Notes: a model not told the origin generated them from the sequence alone. 64,000 nucleotides of DNA from Stenotrophomonas geniculata ATCC 19374 = JCM 13324 (GCF_001431625.1 NZ_LLXT01000105.1:1-64000), one strand, 5' to 3'; shown: positions 28,166 to 36,846, numbered from the stretch's first letter. Numbers and translations are program-made.

Positions 28166-29050
28166 ATGCTCAAGCATTGGCCACCGCTGAACGCGTTGCG
28201 TGGTTTCGAGGCCGCCGCCCGCCTGGGTAGTTTCCACAGGGCCGCCGAGGAACTGCATCTGACCCAGTCGGCCATCAGCCAGCAGATCCGGGGCCTGGAA
28301 GCCTCGCTGCAGCAGCCGTTGTTCTTCCGGCAGGGCCGCAGCGTCACCCTCACCGACGCCGGCATCGACCTGCTGGAAACCACCCAGTCCCTGCTGCGGC
28401 AGCTGGCCAGTGGCATCCGCCGGCTCGATCAGTACCGCAAGCCGAATCAACTGATCGTCAACACCAGCCCGGCCTTTGCGCGCCATTGGCTGGTGCCACG
28501 CCTGGCCGGGTTCCATCGCCTGTATCCCGGTGCCGACCTGTGGCTGCTGACCAGCGAGGACGCGCCGGACATGACCACGCAGACGCTGGACGTGGCGGTA
28601 CGCGATGACCTCGACTCACAGGCGCAGTGCCAGCACCGCGTGCTGCTGCAGGACCGGCTCTATCCGGCCTGCCATCCGGCCCTGCTCGCCACACCGGTGC
28701 ACGAACGACTGACCCTGCATGGCGAGCGCGAGATGGATTGGAGCCAATGGCAGGTGCAGGGCGGCGCCGATGTCGGCCAGCGCCGCGAGGGCATGAATTT
28801 CTCCGAGCCCGGGCAGCTGCTGGATGCCGCATGCCAAGGGCTGGGCATCGCGCTGGTCAGCGAGCTGCTGGCGTCACGCGCCTGCGAGCAGGGCCTGCTG
28901 CAGCCGCTGGATGAGGCACGCGTGCGTGGTCCGCGCTGGAGCTGGCTGGTGCATGAGGACAGCGCGGCCGATCCGCTGGTGATCAGTTTCTGCGAGTGGT
29001 TGCTGGCGAGTCTGCCCGCGGGAGCTACTTCTGCTGCAGCGCGCGCTTGA
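28166..29050 (+). CDS. LysR family transcriptional regulator (GcvA-like)
   Basis: A 294-residue regulator with an N-terminal winged helix (LNALRGFEAAARLGSFHRAA, ELHLTQSAISQQIRGLE) and a C-terminal substrate-binding fold. PPLNALRGFEAAARLGSF is the GcvA/AmpR-type N-terminus. It is divergent from the Tat-exported deiminase gene with 105 bases between the starts, so that gene is the most likely target. Its end overlaps the convergent SGNH gene by 26 bases. The inducer is unknown. Confidence 0.9.
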   Translation: MLKHWPPLNALRGFEAAARLGSFHRAAEELHLTQSAISQQIRGLEASLQQPLFFRQGRSVTLTDAGIDLLETTQSLLRQLASGIRRLDQYRKPNQLIVNTSPAFARHWLVPRLAGFHRLYPGADLWLLTSEDAPDMTTQTLDVAVRDDLDSQAQCQHRVLLQDRLYPACHPALLATPVHERLTLHGEREMDWSQWQVQGGADVGQRREGMNFSEPGQLLDAACQGLGIALVSELLASRACEQGLLQPLDEARVRGPRWSWLVHEDSAADPLVISFCEWLLASLPAGATSAAARA

Positions 29051-29813
29051 CCGCCGCTTCGGCCAACGGCGCCATCACCGCATAGCCCTTCGCGGTGGGA
29101 TGCACGCCGTCCTCGGCCAGCTGCGGATCGAGGCCACCAGCCGCATTGGCCATCGGCGTGTAGTAGTCCAGATAGACCAGCTGCTTCGCCTCGGCATAGC
29201 GCTTCAACGCCGTATTCAATGCGCGCACCTTCGGCGCAGGCGTGATGCCCGGCATCCACGGGTACTCGCTCACCGGCAGCACGGAGGCCAGCACCACGGC
29301 GATGCCATGTGCACGGGCCAGCTCCATCATCGCGTGCAGGTTGTCTTCGATCATCGCCTGCGTGGACGGGCCGGTGTTGCCGGCGATGTCGTTGGTGCCG
29401 GCCAGGATCACCACCACCTGTGGCTTCAGTGCCAGCACGTCCTGCGGGAAACGCACCAGCATCTGCGCCGTGGTCTGGCCACTGATGCCGCGGTTGAGCC
29501 AGCCCTTGCCGGGGAAGAAACCGGCATTGCCTTCCCTGCCCCAGCCCTCGGTGATGGAGTCACCGAAGAACACTACGCGTGGCTGGCCCGGCACTGCCGC
29601 AGGCAGTCGCGCGTTCGCGTCACGATAGCGTTGCAGCTGCGGCCAATCGGCCAGGCGCTGCTGCATGAAACGAACTTCGTCGGGGCGCAGCTGGTCGATC
29701 GGCGTCTGCAGCAGCGGATTGACTGCGACGGCTTCCGCAGCGCCCAGCGGAAAAGCCAACGCGAGGCCCAGCGTCACGACGGTGGCAGCGGCAAGCTCAA
29801 CAGATCCACGCAT
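29025..29813 (-). CDS. Exported SGNH/GDSL hydrolase
   Basis: A 262-residue secreted esterase or lipase-like enzyme. The signal peptide is MRGSVELAAATVVTLGLALAFPLGAAEA. The SGNH blocks are all present: VVFFGDSITEGWG (Ser), NRGISGQTT (Gly), VVVILAGTNDIAG (Asn) and EDGVHPTAKGYAVM (Asp and His). The substrate is unknown; acetyl-sugar or lysophospholipid esters are typical. It is monocistronic, and its 3' end overlaps that of the LysR gene by 26 bases, which may allow antisense contact of the two mRNAs. Confidence 0.92.
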   Translation of the reverse strand: MRGSVELAAATVVTLGLALAFPLGAAEAVAVNPLLQTPIDQLRPDEVRFMQQRLADWPQLQRYRDANARLPAAVPGQPRVVFFGDSITEGWGREGNAGFFPGKGWLNRGISGQTTAQMLVRFPQDVLALKPQVVVILAGTNDIAGNTGPSTQAMIEDNLHAMMELARAHGIAVVLASVLPVSEYPWMPGITPAPKVRALNTALKRYAEAKQLVYLDYYTPMANAAGGLDPQLAEDGVHPTAKGYAVMAPLAEAAVKRALQQK

Positions 29814-29862
29814 GCGAGTACTCCTGAAATCATCTTCCGCAGTCTAACGCCCCGCCCTGTGC

Positions 29863-30828
29863 TCAGCGTGCAGCCGTACGCGCCGCCACACCCGTGACTT
29901 TCGCCGGCATCCACATGCCCGGCGTCCAGCCGCTGGCAGCGAGGATCGCCTTCGGGTTGTCCTGCTGGATCAGCGCACGCACCGCATCACGCTTGTCCTT
30001 GGCCTGCAGGTAATAGGCCTTGGCGATGCGGTAGCCCACCCAGTACCCGAGGTCGTAAGGCTCCTGCGAGCCCGGCTTGTAGTTGTACAGCCACGGCGAC
30101 AGATCGGTGCTGTCCAGATCCAGCGCGAACGCGCTTTCGATATGCACTTCCCGGCCACGGGTCCAGGCCGCGTGGCGCCCGTTGCCGACGTTGCCGGAAA
30201 TCAGTTCGGCGATGAACTCGGCGATGCCCTCCCCCAGCGAAACACGCAGCACCGTCGCATGCGGGTCGCCCGGCTCGAAGTCGGTCAGGCCCGTCTGCTG
30301 GATGTGCACGTACTCGTGCGCAATCACGTGCACGAAGCGGTCCTGCACATTGGGATTCATGAAATCGGCTGCGCACAGCGCTTCCAGGCCGATGATCACC
30401 CCGCTTTTCGAGGTCAGCCCGACCGGACGGCCACGGCCCACCGCGATGGTCACCGGCGGAAACGCAGCCTGCGGGTAGATCGCCTGCAGGTTGGAAAACA
30501 CCTGCGTCAGGCGTTGTTTCACCGCTGGCAGTTCGGCCAGGCAGCTTCGTCCCTGCGCATACAGTTCCGGCTGGTTGGCGATGGACTCGGCAATGCGCTC
30601 GGGGGTGACCCGGCGCGCCTTCGCCAGTTCGGCCAGGCCCGCCGAACCCTCGGCCATGTATCCACGCAACTGCGCAACGCTGGGTTTGCCACCTGCGTTG
30701 TCGTACAGCGCGTAGAAGCGACTGACATCGTCAGTGACAATCTGAGGCCCGGCCGGTACCGCCGCCGTGGCCATGCCAACTGCCCCGGCACAGGCCAGGG
30801 CCAACAGGCCGCGCAGGATCATGGACAT
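29863..30828 (-). CDS. Exported HEYVH zinc-metalloprotease-like protein (DUF2268-type)
   Basis: A 321-residue periplasmic protein. The signal peptide is MSMILRGLLALACAGAVGMATA. VHVIAHEYVHIQQTG contains the H-E-x-x-H zinc motif and SLGEGIAEFIAELISG a likely third ligand Glu, as in DUF2268 predicted Zn-proteases. The start at 30828 (MSMILRG) has AAGGAC upstream; a longer frame to 31680 is open but antisense to the next gene and rejected. It is divergent from the membrane protein at 30967. Substrate unknown. Confidence 0.85.
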   Translation of the reverse strand: MSMILRGLLALACAGAVGMATAAVPAGPQIVTDDVSRFYALYDNAGGKPSVAQLRGYMAEGSAGLAELAKARRVTPERIAESIANQPELYAQGRSCLAELPAVKQRLTQVFSNLQAIYPQAAFPPVTIAVGRGRPVGLTSKSGVIIGLEALCAADFMNPNVQDRFVHVIAHEYVHIQQTGLTDFEPGDPHATVLRVSLGEGIAEFIAELISGNVGNGRHAAWTRGREVHIESAFALDLDSTDLSPWLYNYKPGSQEPYDLGYWVGYRIAKAYYLQAKDKRDAVRALIQQDNPKAILAASGWTPGMWMPAKVTGVAARTAAR

Positions 30829-30966
30829 CGCTCCGTCCTTGGTGGAGTGCAGGCGAAGCGCGCAATCTATCACCCCGGCCCGGCCGCCGCAGCAAGCAGA
30901 TGCGGGCACTCCGGCGCTGTGCCAGACTCGATTCGGCACCTGCCACGGAAGATGGAGCACCCCGCG

Positions 30967-31950
30967 ATGATGATCGTTCCCGCGTACTGGGCTGAAGCCC
31001 GCCTGCAGGCCCGCTTCCGTGGCCGGCCGGTGGTGGTGCGCCGCTTCGGCTGGTCCGACGAAGGCCCAGCAGAGGCGCAGGTGCACGCCGACCGCCGCGC
31101 CAACGAAGCCCTCAATGCCATCCTCGCCGGGCAGGCGCTGCCGCGCCGCGAAGTGCGCAGCAACTACGGCGTGGAGGGCGTGCCGATCCGCGAGCAGATC
31201 GTGCAGCGCGACGGCGACGTCATCATCACCCGCAACAGCTATGGCGCACTGTGCCTCAACAGCCCCGACGTGCTGTTCGCCGACATCGACCATGCGCAGC
31301 CGCCAGCCGGCTGCGTGATGCCGGCCATTGTTGCGGCGGTCGTGCTGCTTGCCGGCGCCGTCACTGGCACGCTGCTGTGGCACTGGCTGGTGGGGCTGGT
31401 GCTGGGCGTGGCGGCGGTAGTTCTGGTCAATGCCGCATTGCTGTTGCGCCGGAGGCAGCGTCTGGCCGCCGCCGGGGGTGCCGAAGGGCTTGCGCTGCGG
31501 CGCGTGGAAGTCTTCAGCGAACAACACCCCGACTGGCATCTGCGCGCTTACCGCACGCCTGCGGGACTGCGCGTGCTGGCGATGCATGCCACCTTCTCGC
31601 CCGAGGACGAGCAGCTGCAGGCGTTCTTCAAGGCACTGGGCACCGACACCTTGTACGCGCGCATGTGCCGACTGCAGCATTGCTTCCGTGCGCGGCTGAC
31701 ACCGAAGCCGTGGCGCGTCGGCCTGCGTTATCGCATCCGCCCGCCGGTGGCCGCGTGGTCCGCCGAACAGGCCAACAACCCGGACCGTCTGGCCTGGATT
31801 GCGGAGTACGAAAAGAAGAGCGCCGGCTTCGCGGCCTGCGCTTATCTACGCAGTTTCGGCGATACCACCCGGGTGCATGCCAAGGCAGAACATGTGCGCG
31901 ACCTGCATGACCGGCTGTCGCGCGCGCAGGACCGCCTACCGCTGGCGTGA
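30967..31950 (+). CDS. Hypothetical two-helix membrane protein
   Basis: No family is recognised. The 327 residues have a 125-residue N-terminal domain, two adjacent membrane helices (CVMPAIVAAVVLLAGAVTGT and WLVGLVLGVAAVVLVNAALL) and a 160-residue cytoplasmic C-terminal domain with HATFSPEDEQLQAFFKALGT and an Arg-rich segment (KPWRVGLRYRIRPPVAAW). It resembles hypothetical proteins of xanthomonads with the same layout. The first of two ATGs, 30967, is used; ATG at 30970 is an equal choice. The frame continues far upstream (to 30142) antisense to the metalloprotease, which is rejected. Confidence 0.8.
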   Translation: MMIVPAYWAEARLQARFRGRPVVVRRFGWSDEGPAEAQVHADRRANEALNAILAGQALPRREVRSNYGVEGVPIREQIVQRDGDVIITRNSYGALCLNSPDVLFADIDHAQPPAGCVMPAIVAAVVLLAGAVTGTLLWHWLVGLVLGVAAVVLVNAALLLRRRQRLAAAGGAEGLALRRVEVFSEQHPDWHLRAYRTPAGLRVLAMHATFSPEDEQLQAFFKALGTDTLYARMCRLQHCFRARLTPKPWRVGLRYRIRPPVAAWSAEQANNPDRLAWIAEYEKKSAGFAACAYLRSFGDTTRVHAKAEHVRDLHDRLSRAQDRLPLA

Positions 31951-31960
31951 GGGCGGGTAC

Positions 31961-32281
31961 TCAGTCAGCGCTCTGCACGAACGGCTGCCCTGCCAGGGTA
32001 GTGCCCAGCCGCACCGCGATCTGTTGACCGTCCTTTTCGAAGGTCGTCGCACATTGCTTTCCATCCTTCTGGCATCCGACTTCCGGAAAGCCGTCCAGCG
32101 ATTCCGGCGCGCCCTGCGCAGGTTTTGCCCGCCAGCCTGCGGCATCCAGCAGGCGCTTGGCCTTGGCGTAAGGCATGCCGGCGATGATCCCCAGCTGCGC
32201 CAATTCGGTGGGCAATGGCTGCGCACCTGCAGTTGAGACCAGGACCAAGGACAACGTTGCAGCAAGAAGGATGGCTTTCAT
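31961..32281 (-). CDS. Small exported hypothetical protein
   Basis: A 106-residue secreted protein: signal peptide MKAILLAATLSLVLVSTAGA then a domain with two cysteines (EVGCQKDGKQC) that may form a disulfide, and KAKRLLDAAGWRA. Its pattern of a Met-Pro/Tyr/Ala-Lys helix (MPYAKAKRLL) recalls small xanthomonad exported proteins, with no assigned role. The stop at 31961 is 10 bases after the end of the convergent gene. Confidence 0.78.
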   Translation of the reverse strand: MKAILLAATLSLVLVSTAGAQPLPTELAQLGIIAGMPYAKAKRLLDAAGWRAKPAQGAPESLDGFPEVGCQKDGKQCATTFEKDGQQIAVRLGTTLAGQPFVQSAD

Positions 32282-32416
32282 TGCACCGACCTGGAACGAG
32301 CTATCAGGTTCAGCCTAGACCATTTGCGCGGCGTGCGAATGTGCCGGTAACACGTCGTTACCGAGTCTCCACAGTTGATTGCATAGCACCTGCAACTGTT
32401 TACAGGCCAACGGATA

Positions 32417-32439
32417 GCCGAGCGTGGGCTCGGCTCTAC
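32417..32439 (-). repeat. SMAG repeat unit
   Basis: On the minus strand it reads GTAGAGCCGAGCCCACGCTC, the GTAG head followed by a 7-bp stem. It lies between the small exported protein and the S9 peptidase terminator-like hairpin. Confidence 0.85.
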
Positions 32440-32451
32440 AGCAGGATGCAG

Positions 32452-32475
32452 GAAGGCCGCCCGAAGGCGGCCTTC
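32452..32475. terminator. Hairpin downstream of the S9 peptidase gene
   Basis: GAAGGCCGCC pairs perfectly with GGCGGCCTTC around CGAA (TTCG on the minus strand). It lies 26 bases after the stop of the S9 peptidase. There is no T-run after it, so it could protect the 3' end or terminate weakly. Confidence 0.55.
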
Positions 32476-32483
32476 TGCAAAGC

Positions 32484-32504
32484 GGTCGAGCAAGCTCGAC
32501 TCTA
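32484..32504 (-). repeat. SMAG-like unit overlapping the peptidase stop codon
   Basis: On the minus strand TAGAGTCGAGCTTGCTCGAC forms the SMAG stem. The TAG of the head is the stop codon of the S9 peptidase gene (32502-32504), so the repeat abuts and supplies the end of the reading frame. The head is ATAG here, not GTAG. Confidence 0.6.
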
Positions 32505-34964
32505 TTTGGCGTTCTTCACGTAGGTGTCGAACCAGTTCAGCATTTCCGCCACCAGCTGTTCGTTCGATTCCAGCGCGGTGTACCAGTGCGGCTCGTTCGG
32601 CAGCATCACCAGGCGGGTGGTACCACCGTTGCCACGGATCGCCTGGTACAGCTTGCGCGACTGGAACGGCTCGGTGCCCGGGTTGGCGTCGTCCTCACCG
32701 TGGACCAGCAGCAGCGGCAGCTTGATCTTGTCGGCGTAGAAGAACGGCGACGCCTTCAGGTACACGTCCTGCGCCTGCCAGACCGAGCGGCGTTCGTTCT
32801 GGAAGCCGAACGGGGTGAAGGTCTTGTTGTACGAACCGCTGGTCGCCACACCGGCCTTGAACAGCTTGGTGTGCGCAATCAGGTTGGCGGTCATCAGGCC
32901 GCCATGGCTGTGACCGGTCACGCCGATGCGGTTGCGGTCGACCACGCCCATGTCCACGGCCTTGTCCACCGCCGCCTTGGCGTCGGCTTCCAGCTGCTCC
33001 AGGTAGGTGTCGTAGGCGTTCTTCGGGTCACCCACGATCGGGAACGAGGCGTTGTCGATGATCGCGTAGCCGGCCAGCAGCATCAGGCGGTACGGCTGCA
33101 GGCGGGTGAAGGTCTGCTGCGAACCGGACACCTGGCCGGCCTGCGCGGCGTTGGCGAAGTCGGCCGGGTACGCATACAGGATCGCCGGCACGCGCTGGCC
33201 CTCCTTGTAGCCCGGCGGCGTGTACAGGGTGAACGACAGGTCCACGCCGTCGGCGCGCTTGTAGGTCACCAGCTGCTTCTTGATCTGGCGCACTTCCGGG
33301 GTCGGGTCGACCAGCTTGGTCAGCGCGGTCGTGGTGGACGCGAACTGCGCCTCGCCGGCCTTCGCGTCGGCCACCGCCTCACCCTGCTGCCGAATGAAGG
33401 CATTCGGCGGATCGATCACCGACTGGTGCCAGGTCAGGTAGCGCCCCGGCGTGTTGCTGAAACCGAGGAACTGTTCGTAGGCATCGGCACTGCTGCGGAA
33501 CAAGCGCTCGCTCTTCAGCGTGCCCAGGTCCAGGCGGTCCAGGAACGGACGGTCGCCCTGCGGCGACGCGCCACGGCCGCTGAGGAACACATGGTTGCCC
33601 TCACGGCGCACGACCTGCGCGCCATTCGGCAGGCGGGTGAAGACCAGGTTGCCGGGGTTGCCGTACAGCTCATCGCTGGACATGTCCCACAGCAGGCGGC
33701 CTTCCTTCTTCGGCTGGTCCACATCGACGATGCGGGTCTGCATCCAGTGGCGGTTCTCGTCGTTCTCGAACTGGAACGCCACGGACGGATCGGCGGACCA
33801 CGCAAAACCTTCAAAGCGCTGCGTAGTGCGGGTGATTTCGGTCGGCTTGCCGTTGAACGGCGCCTTCAGCATCAGCACGCGATCGCGATGCGGCACGTTG
33901 ACCTTCCAGTCGCCCTTGTCCAGCGCTTCGGCATAGACCAGGGTGGCCGGATCGGTGGCACGCCAGTCGAAACCGCGCGGACCTTCCGGTACGCCGTGCA
34001 CCGGCACGCGGTCGGCCAACGGCAGGCTGGCGATCGGCGTGGACTTGCCGCTGGCGATGTCCAGCACGGCCACGTCGTTGGCGAAGCGCTGGTAGGTCAC
34101 CGCATGCGAATACGGTGCCTTGATCGATTCGGTCAGCACGTGCACGCCATCGGGCGCGGCGCTGACTTCATTGAACAGCGCCGGTTGCCCGACCGGGCGC
34201 ACGCGGTTGGCGACGGTATCGACCACGGCCAGCTGCGAAGTACCGTAATAGGCGAACAGCTTCTCGTCATGGACGCTGGTCAGCGTGTCGCGGGCTTCGT
34301 AGGTGCTGCTTTCGCCGCTGCTGCCCAGCGACTCCTGCGCGTCCGGACCGGTCGGCACGCCGCCATTGGACGGCGCCGGGCCCTGATTGGCCGGGACCAG
34401 CTTCACCAGCAGATTCTGGCTGCCGCCCAGCCACTGCACGGTGTAGCCGAAGATCGGGTTCAGCTGCACGTTCGGCACCTGCTTCACCTGGCCGGTGGCC
34501 GCATCGCCCACCCACAGCTGCACGCTGGTATCGACCGCATTCTGGAAGGCGAAGTGGCTGCCATCGGCCGACCACAGCGCGCCGGTGGCGCAGCCCTGCG
34601 GCAGGTTGACCTTGGTCTCCTTGCCGCTGCCGATATCGACCAGGGTGAAGTCGGCCACGCAGGCCGGAATGCCGTAGCCACCGGGGGTGTCATGGCGGCT
34701 GCGATTCTTCGGCTCCAGGCGCACGCCGGCCAGCTTCAGGTAAGGCTGGGCGACGCGGCTGATTGACGGGTAGGTCTGCGCGGTGGTCAGCAGCAGGCGC
34801 TGGCCGCCCGGGGCCACGTTCGGCGCCGGCGGCGGCGGTGCCTTCAGCACCTTGAGCAGGTGTTCCGGCGGCTTGGCGTAGTCGGCAAGCGCCGGGCCAG
34901 CGGCCAGCAGGCCGACGGTGGCGACGGCAACGGCCGCCGCCAGAGAGGTTCGACGGATCAGCAT
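32502..34964 (-). CDS. S9 family prolyl oligopeptidase-type peptidase (glutamyl endopeptidase-like)
   Basis: An exported serine peptidase of 820 residues. The signal peptide is RTSLAAAVAVATVGLLAAGPALA after MLIR. A beta-propeller fills about residues 50-540 and an alpha/beta-hydrolase domain the rest. VTGHSHGGLMTANLIAHT holds the nucleophile Ser, HGEDDANPGTEPFQSR the Asp, and MLPNEPHWYTALESNEQL the His. The S9D group, which includes chloroplast glutamyl endopeptidase, is the closest. The start at 34964 gives a proper signal peptide; an earlier in-frame start at 35006 does not. It probably cuts peptides in the periplasm. Confidence 0.9.
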   Translation of the reverse strand: MLIRRTSLAAAVAVATVGLLAAGPALADYAKPPEHLLKVLKAPPPPAPNVAPGGQRLLLTTAQTYPSISRVAQPYLKLAGVRLEPKNRSRHDTPGGYGIPACVADFTLVDIGSGKETKVNLPQGCATGALWSADGSHFAFQNAVDTSVQLWVGDAATGQVKQVPNVQLNPIFGYTVQWLGGSQNLLVKLVPANQGPAPSNGGVPTGPDAQESLGSSGESSTYEARDTLTSVHDEKLFAYYGTSQLAVVDTVANRVRPVGQPALFNEVSAAPDGVHVLTESIKAPYSHAVTYQRFANDVAVLDIASGKSTPIASLPLADRVPVHGVPEGPRGFDWRATDPATLVYAEALDKGDWKVNVPHRDRVLMLKAPFNGKPTEITRTTQRFEGFAWSADPSVAFQFENDENRHWMQTRIVDVDQPKKEGRLLWDMSSDELYGNPGNLVFTRLPNGAQVVRREGNHVFLSGRGASPQGDRPFLDRLDLGTLKSERLFRSSADAYEQFLGFSNTPGRYLTWHQSVIDPPNAFIRQQGEAVADAKAGEAQFASTTTALTKLVDPTPEVRQIKKQLVTYKRADGVDLSFTLYTPPGYKEGQRVPAILYAYPADFANAAQAGQVSGSQQTFTRLQPYRLMLLAGYAIIDNASFPIVGDPKNAYDTYLEQLEADAKAAVDKAVDMGVVDRNRIGVTGHSHGGLMTANLIAHTKLFKAGVATSGSYNKTFTPFGFQNERRSVWQAQDVYLKASPFFYADKIKLPLLLVHGEDDANPGTEPFQSRKLYQAIRGNGGTTRLVMLPNEPHWYTALESNEQLVAEMLNWFDTYVKNAK

Positions 34965-35112
34965 CCTTATCCCCTGGAGTGTGAATGGGTACCCGGAATC
35001 GGGCATGGACCCGAATCTAGCACCGCAGGGGTTGTCGTGAATGGGCCGGAAGGGCTAGTGGCCGGATGGGGCAAAGTGCAGCTCCGGGAGGTGCCGGGGA
35101 ACTGCCGGCACC

Positions 35113-35135
35113 TGCCAGGCATGGCTTGGCACTAC
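35113..35135 (-). repeat. SMAG unit giving a stop codon
   Basis: On the minus strand it reads GTAGTGCCAAGCCATGCCTG. The TAG of its GTAG head is the stop codon (35132-35134) of the small gene that follows. A second, less exact palindrome around GGTGCCGGGGAACTGCCGGC precedes it. Confidence 0.75.
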
Positions 35136-35461
35136 TGCTGCGCGTGCAGGTCCCAGGTGGCCAGGTAGTCGGGGTCGACCACGATCATGCCGCTGGTGTG
35201 CATGCGGTACTCCCCGGGCTCGGCTGGCTGGTACTGGTCCAGCATCGGCGGCAGGTAGCGCTCGTGGCCATCATTCTCGTCGGCCAGCACCACGCCCTCG
35301 TCGGCGCTGATGCGCAGCACCGTGCCGGCATACTGCTCCAGCCCCTTTACCTGGCCGTCGCCGCCATAGCGGGTCACACCTACCAGTACGACCTTGCCGA
35401 TCATTTCCTCGACCTTGGCGTCGTCCAAGGGCGGCAGCATGGGAGTGAATTCGTCGCTCAT
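35132..35461 (-). CDS. Hypothetical protein, 109 residues
   Basis: No family is recognised. It is an acidic cytoplasmic protein with an SH3-like beta pattern: MIGKVVLVGVTRYGGDGQVK, QYAGTVLRISADEGVVLADE, RYLPPMLDQYQPAEPGEYRM and IVVDPDYLATWDLHAQQ. The start at 35461 (MSDEFTPML) has GGAGGT upstream; the frame is open further. The TAG stop belongs to a SMAG repeat, so its C-terminus may be shaped by that insertion. It is divergent from the HipA-like kinase gene. Confidence 0.75.
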   Translation of the reverse strand: MSDEFTPMLPPLDDAKVEEMIGKVVLVGVTRYGGDGQVKGLEQYAGTVLRISADEGVVLADENDGHERYLPPMLDQYQPAEPGEYRMHTSGMIVVDPDYLATWDLHAQQ

Positions 35462-35699
35462 CGGTGCACCTCCGTAGCCTGTAGGACATCGTGGATGAGG
35501 TTTCCGCTTCGCAGTGCGCGTCGCTGGCAGCCGAGCAGGTGCCCGGCCTGAAGCCTCTGCATCGAGAGTGCCAGTACGCCCATGAACCCAAGGGTTCCTG
35601 GAGCACGATGCTGCCATCGCAGGCGGAAGGGACAGGTGAAGGCCGAACTCGGTCCTCGCCGATCAGGGGGTTGCACCTGCACCACGCTAGAATGCGCCC

Positions 35700-36476
35700 A
35701 TGCGCACCGTACATGCCCTCCGCTACATCACTCCCTTGCGGGAAGGTGGCTCCCTGCCGGCCGTGGTCGAGACCGACGACGACGGCATGGCCGTGCTGAA
35801 GTTCCGTGGCGCAGGCCAGGGCCCGAAGGCGCTGATCGCCGAGCTGATCGCCGGCGAAATGGCGCGCACGCTGGGCCTGCCGATTCCGGAAATCCTGTTC
35901 GTGGAGCTGGACCGCGAGTTCGCCCGCACCGAACCGGACCCGGAAATCCAGGAGCTGATCCGTGCCAGCGAGGGCCTGAACCTGGGCCTGGACTACCTGC
36001 CCGGTGCGATCAACTACGACCCGGCGGCGATGCCGGTGGATGCCGATCTGGCCTCGCGCATCGTCTGGTTCGATGCGCTCACCAGCAATGTCGATCGCAC
36101 CACGCGCAATCCGAACCTGATGGTGTGGCATCGAAAGCTGTACCTGATCGATCACGGTGCGGCCATGTACTTCCATCACGACTGGGCCAACGCCGGCGAT
36201 GCCTGCGAAAAGCCGTTCGTGCTGATCCGCGACCACGTGCTGCTGTCGTTCGCCAGCCGCATCGCCGAGGTGGATGCCGAACTGGCCGCGCGCCTGACCG
36301 ATGCCGAGATCGAGCGCATCGTCGGCCTGGTGCCGGACAGCTGGCTGGTCAACGAGCCGGCATTCGACAGTCCGCAGGCCTATCGCCAAGGCTACATCGA
36401 CTATCTCAAGCATCGCCTGAAAGTGCGTGCGGTGTTCGTGCAGGAGGCCATCCGTGCCCACGCTGCACACGTATGA
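35700..36476 (+). CDS. HipA-like kinase family protein
   Basis: A 258-residue protein of the HipA-like kinase fold. MAVLKFRGAGQGPKALIAEL supplies the phosphate loop and an ATP-binding Lys, GLNLGLDYLPGA the hinge, SNVDRTTRNPNLMVWHRKLY the catalytic Asp and Asn, and YLIDHGAAMYFHH the DFG-like metal site. It lacks the N-terminal Couple-hipA domain and no hipB antitoxin is adjacent. It overlaps the DUF3037 gene by 23 bases, a strong operon sign. A kinase on a translation factor, as for HipA toxins, is possible but not shown. Confidence 0.83.
   Translation: MRTVHALRYITPLREGGSLPAVVETDDDGMAVLKFRGAGQGPKALIAELIAGEMARTLGLPIPEILFVELDREFARTEPDPEIQELIRASEGLNLGLDYLPGAINYDPAAMPVDADLASRIVWFDALTSNVDRTTRNPNLMVWHRKLYLIDHGAAMYFHHDWANAGDACEKPFVLIRDHVLLSFASRIAEVDAELAARLTDAEIERIVGLVPDSWLVNEPAFDSPQAYRQGYIDYLKHRLKVRAVFVQEAIRAHAAHV
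36442..36447 (+). promoter_or_regulatory. Ribosome binding site deciding a GTG start
   Basis: AGGAGG lies inside the 3' end of the HipA-like kinase gene, six bases before the GTG at 36454. It makes the GTG the likely start of the DUF3037 gene. Confidence 0.75.
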
Positions 36477-36846
36477 CTATGCGGTCATCCGCGTGGTACC
36501 GCGGGTGGAACGCGAGGAATTCATCAACGTCGGGGTGATCGTCTCCTGTCCTGGCGCGCGTCATCTGGAGGCGGCCATCGAGATCGATCCTGCGCGCCTG
36601 CGCGCCTTCGCGCCGGCGCTGGACCAGGAGGCGCTGCAGCCGTGGCTGGATGCGATCGTGGCCATCTGCCGCGGCGACGCCAGCGCCGGCCCCATCGCGC
36701 AGCTGCCCGCGCGAGCGCGCTTCCATTTCCTTACCGCCAAGCGCAGTTCGGTCGTGCAGATGTCGAGCACGCATGTGGGCCGCACTGCGGACCCGGCGGG
36801 CGTGGTGGAACACTTGATGACGAAGATGGTGCGGGTGCCGCGCTGA
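36454..36846 (+). CDS. DUF3037 family protein, partner of the HipA-like kinase
   Basis: A 130-residue cytoplasmic protein with the DUF3037 pattern: YDYAVIRVVPRVEREEFINVG, GVIVSCPGARHLEAAIEID, and LPARARFHFLTAKRSSVVQM with SSTHVGRTADP. Its function is not known; the family is repeatedly seen next to HipA-like kinases, hinting at a shared role such as a regulator or substrate. The GTG at 36454 follows a consensus AGGAGG; the frame is open back to 36427. The overlap with the kinase gene suggests translational coupling. Confidence 0.8.
   Translation: MPTLHTYDYAVIRVVPRVEREEFINVGVIVSCPGARHLEAAIEIDPARLRAFAPALDQEALQPWLDAIVAICRGDASAGPIAQLPARARFHFLTAKRSSVVQMSSTHVGRTADPAGVVEHLMTKMVRVPR

Noticed and set aside
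29863-31680. 605-residue version of the HEYVH protein
   Set aside because: The first 284 residues are antisense to the gene at 30967 and have no signal peptide; the MSMILRG start gives one.
32452-32475. Strong intrinsic terminator for the S9 peptidase
   Set aside because: Only the stem is convincing; there is no T-run, so I list it as a hairpin with low confidence.
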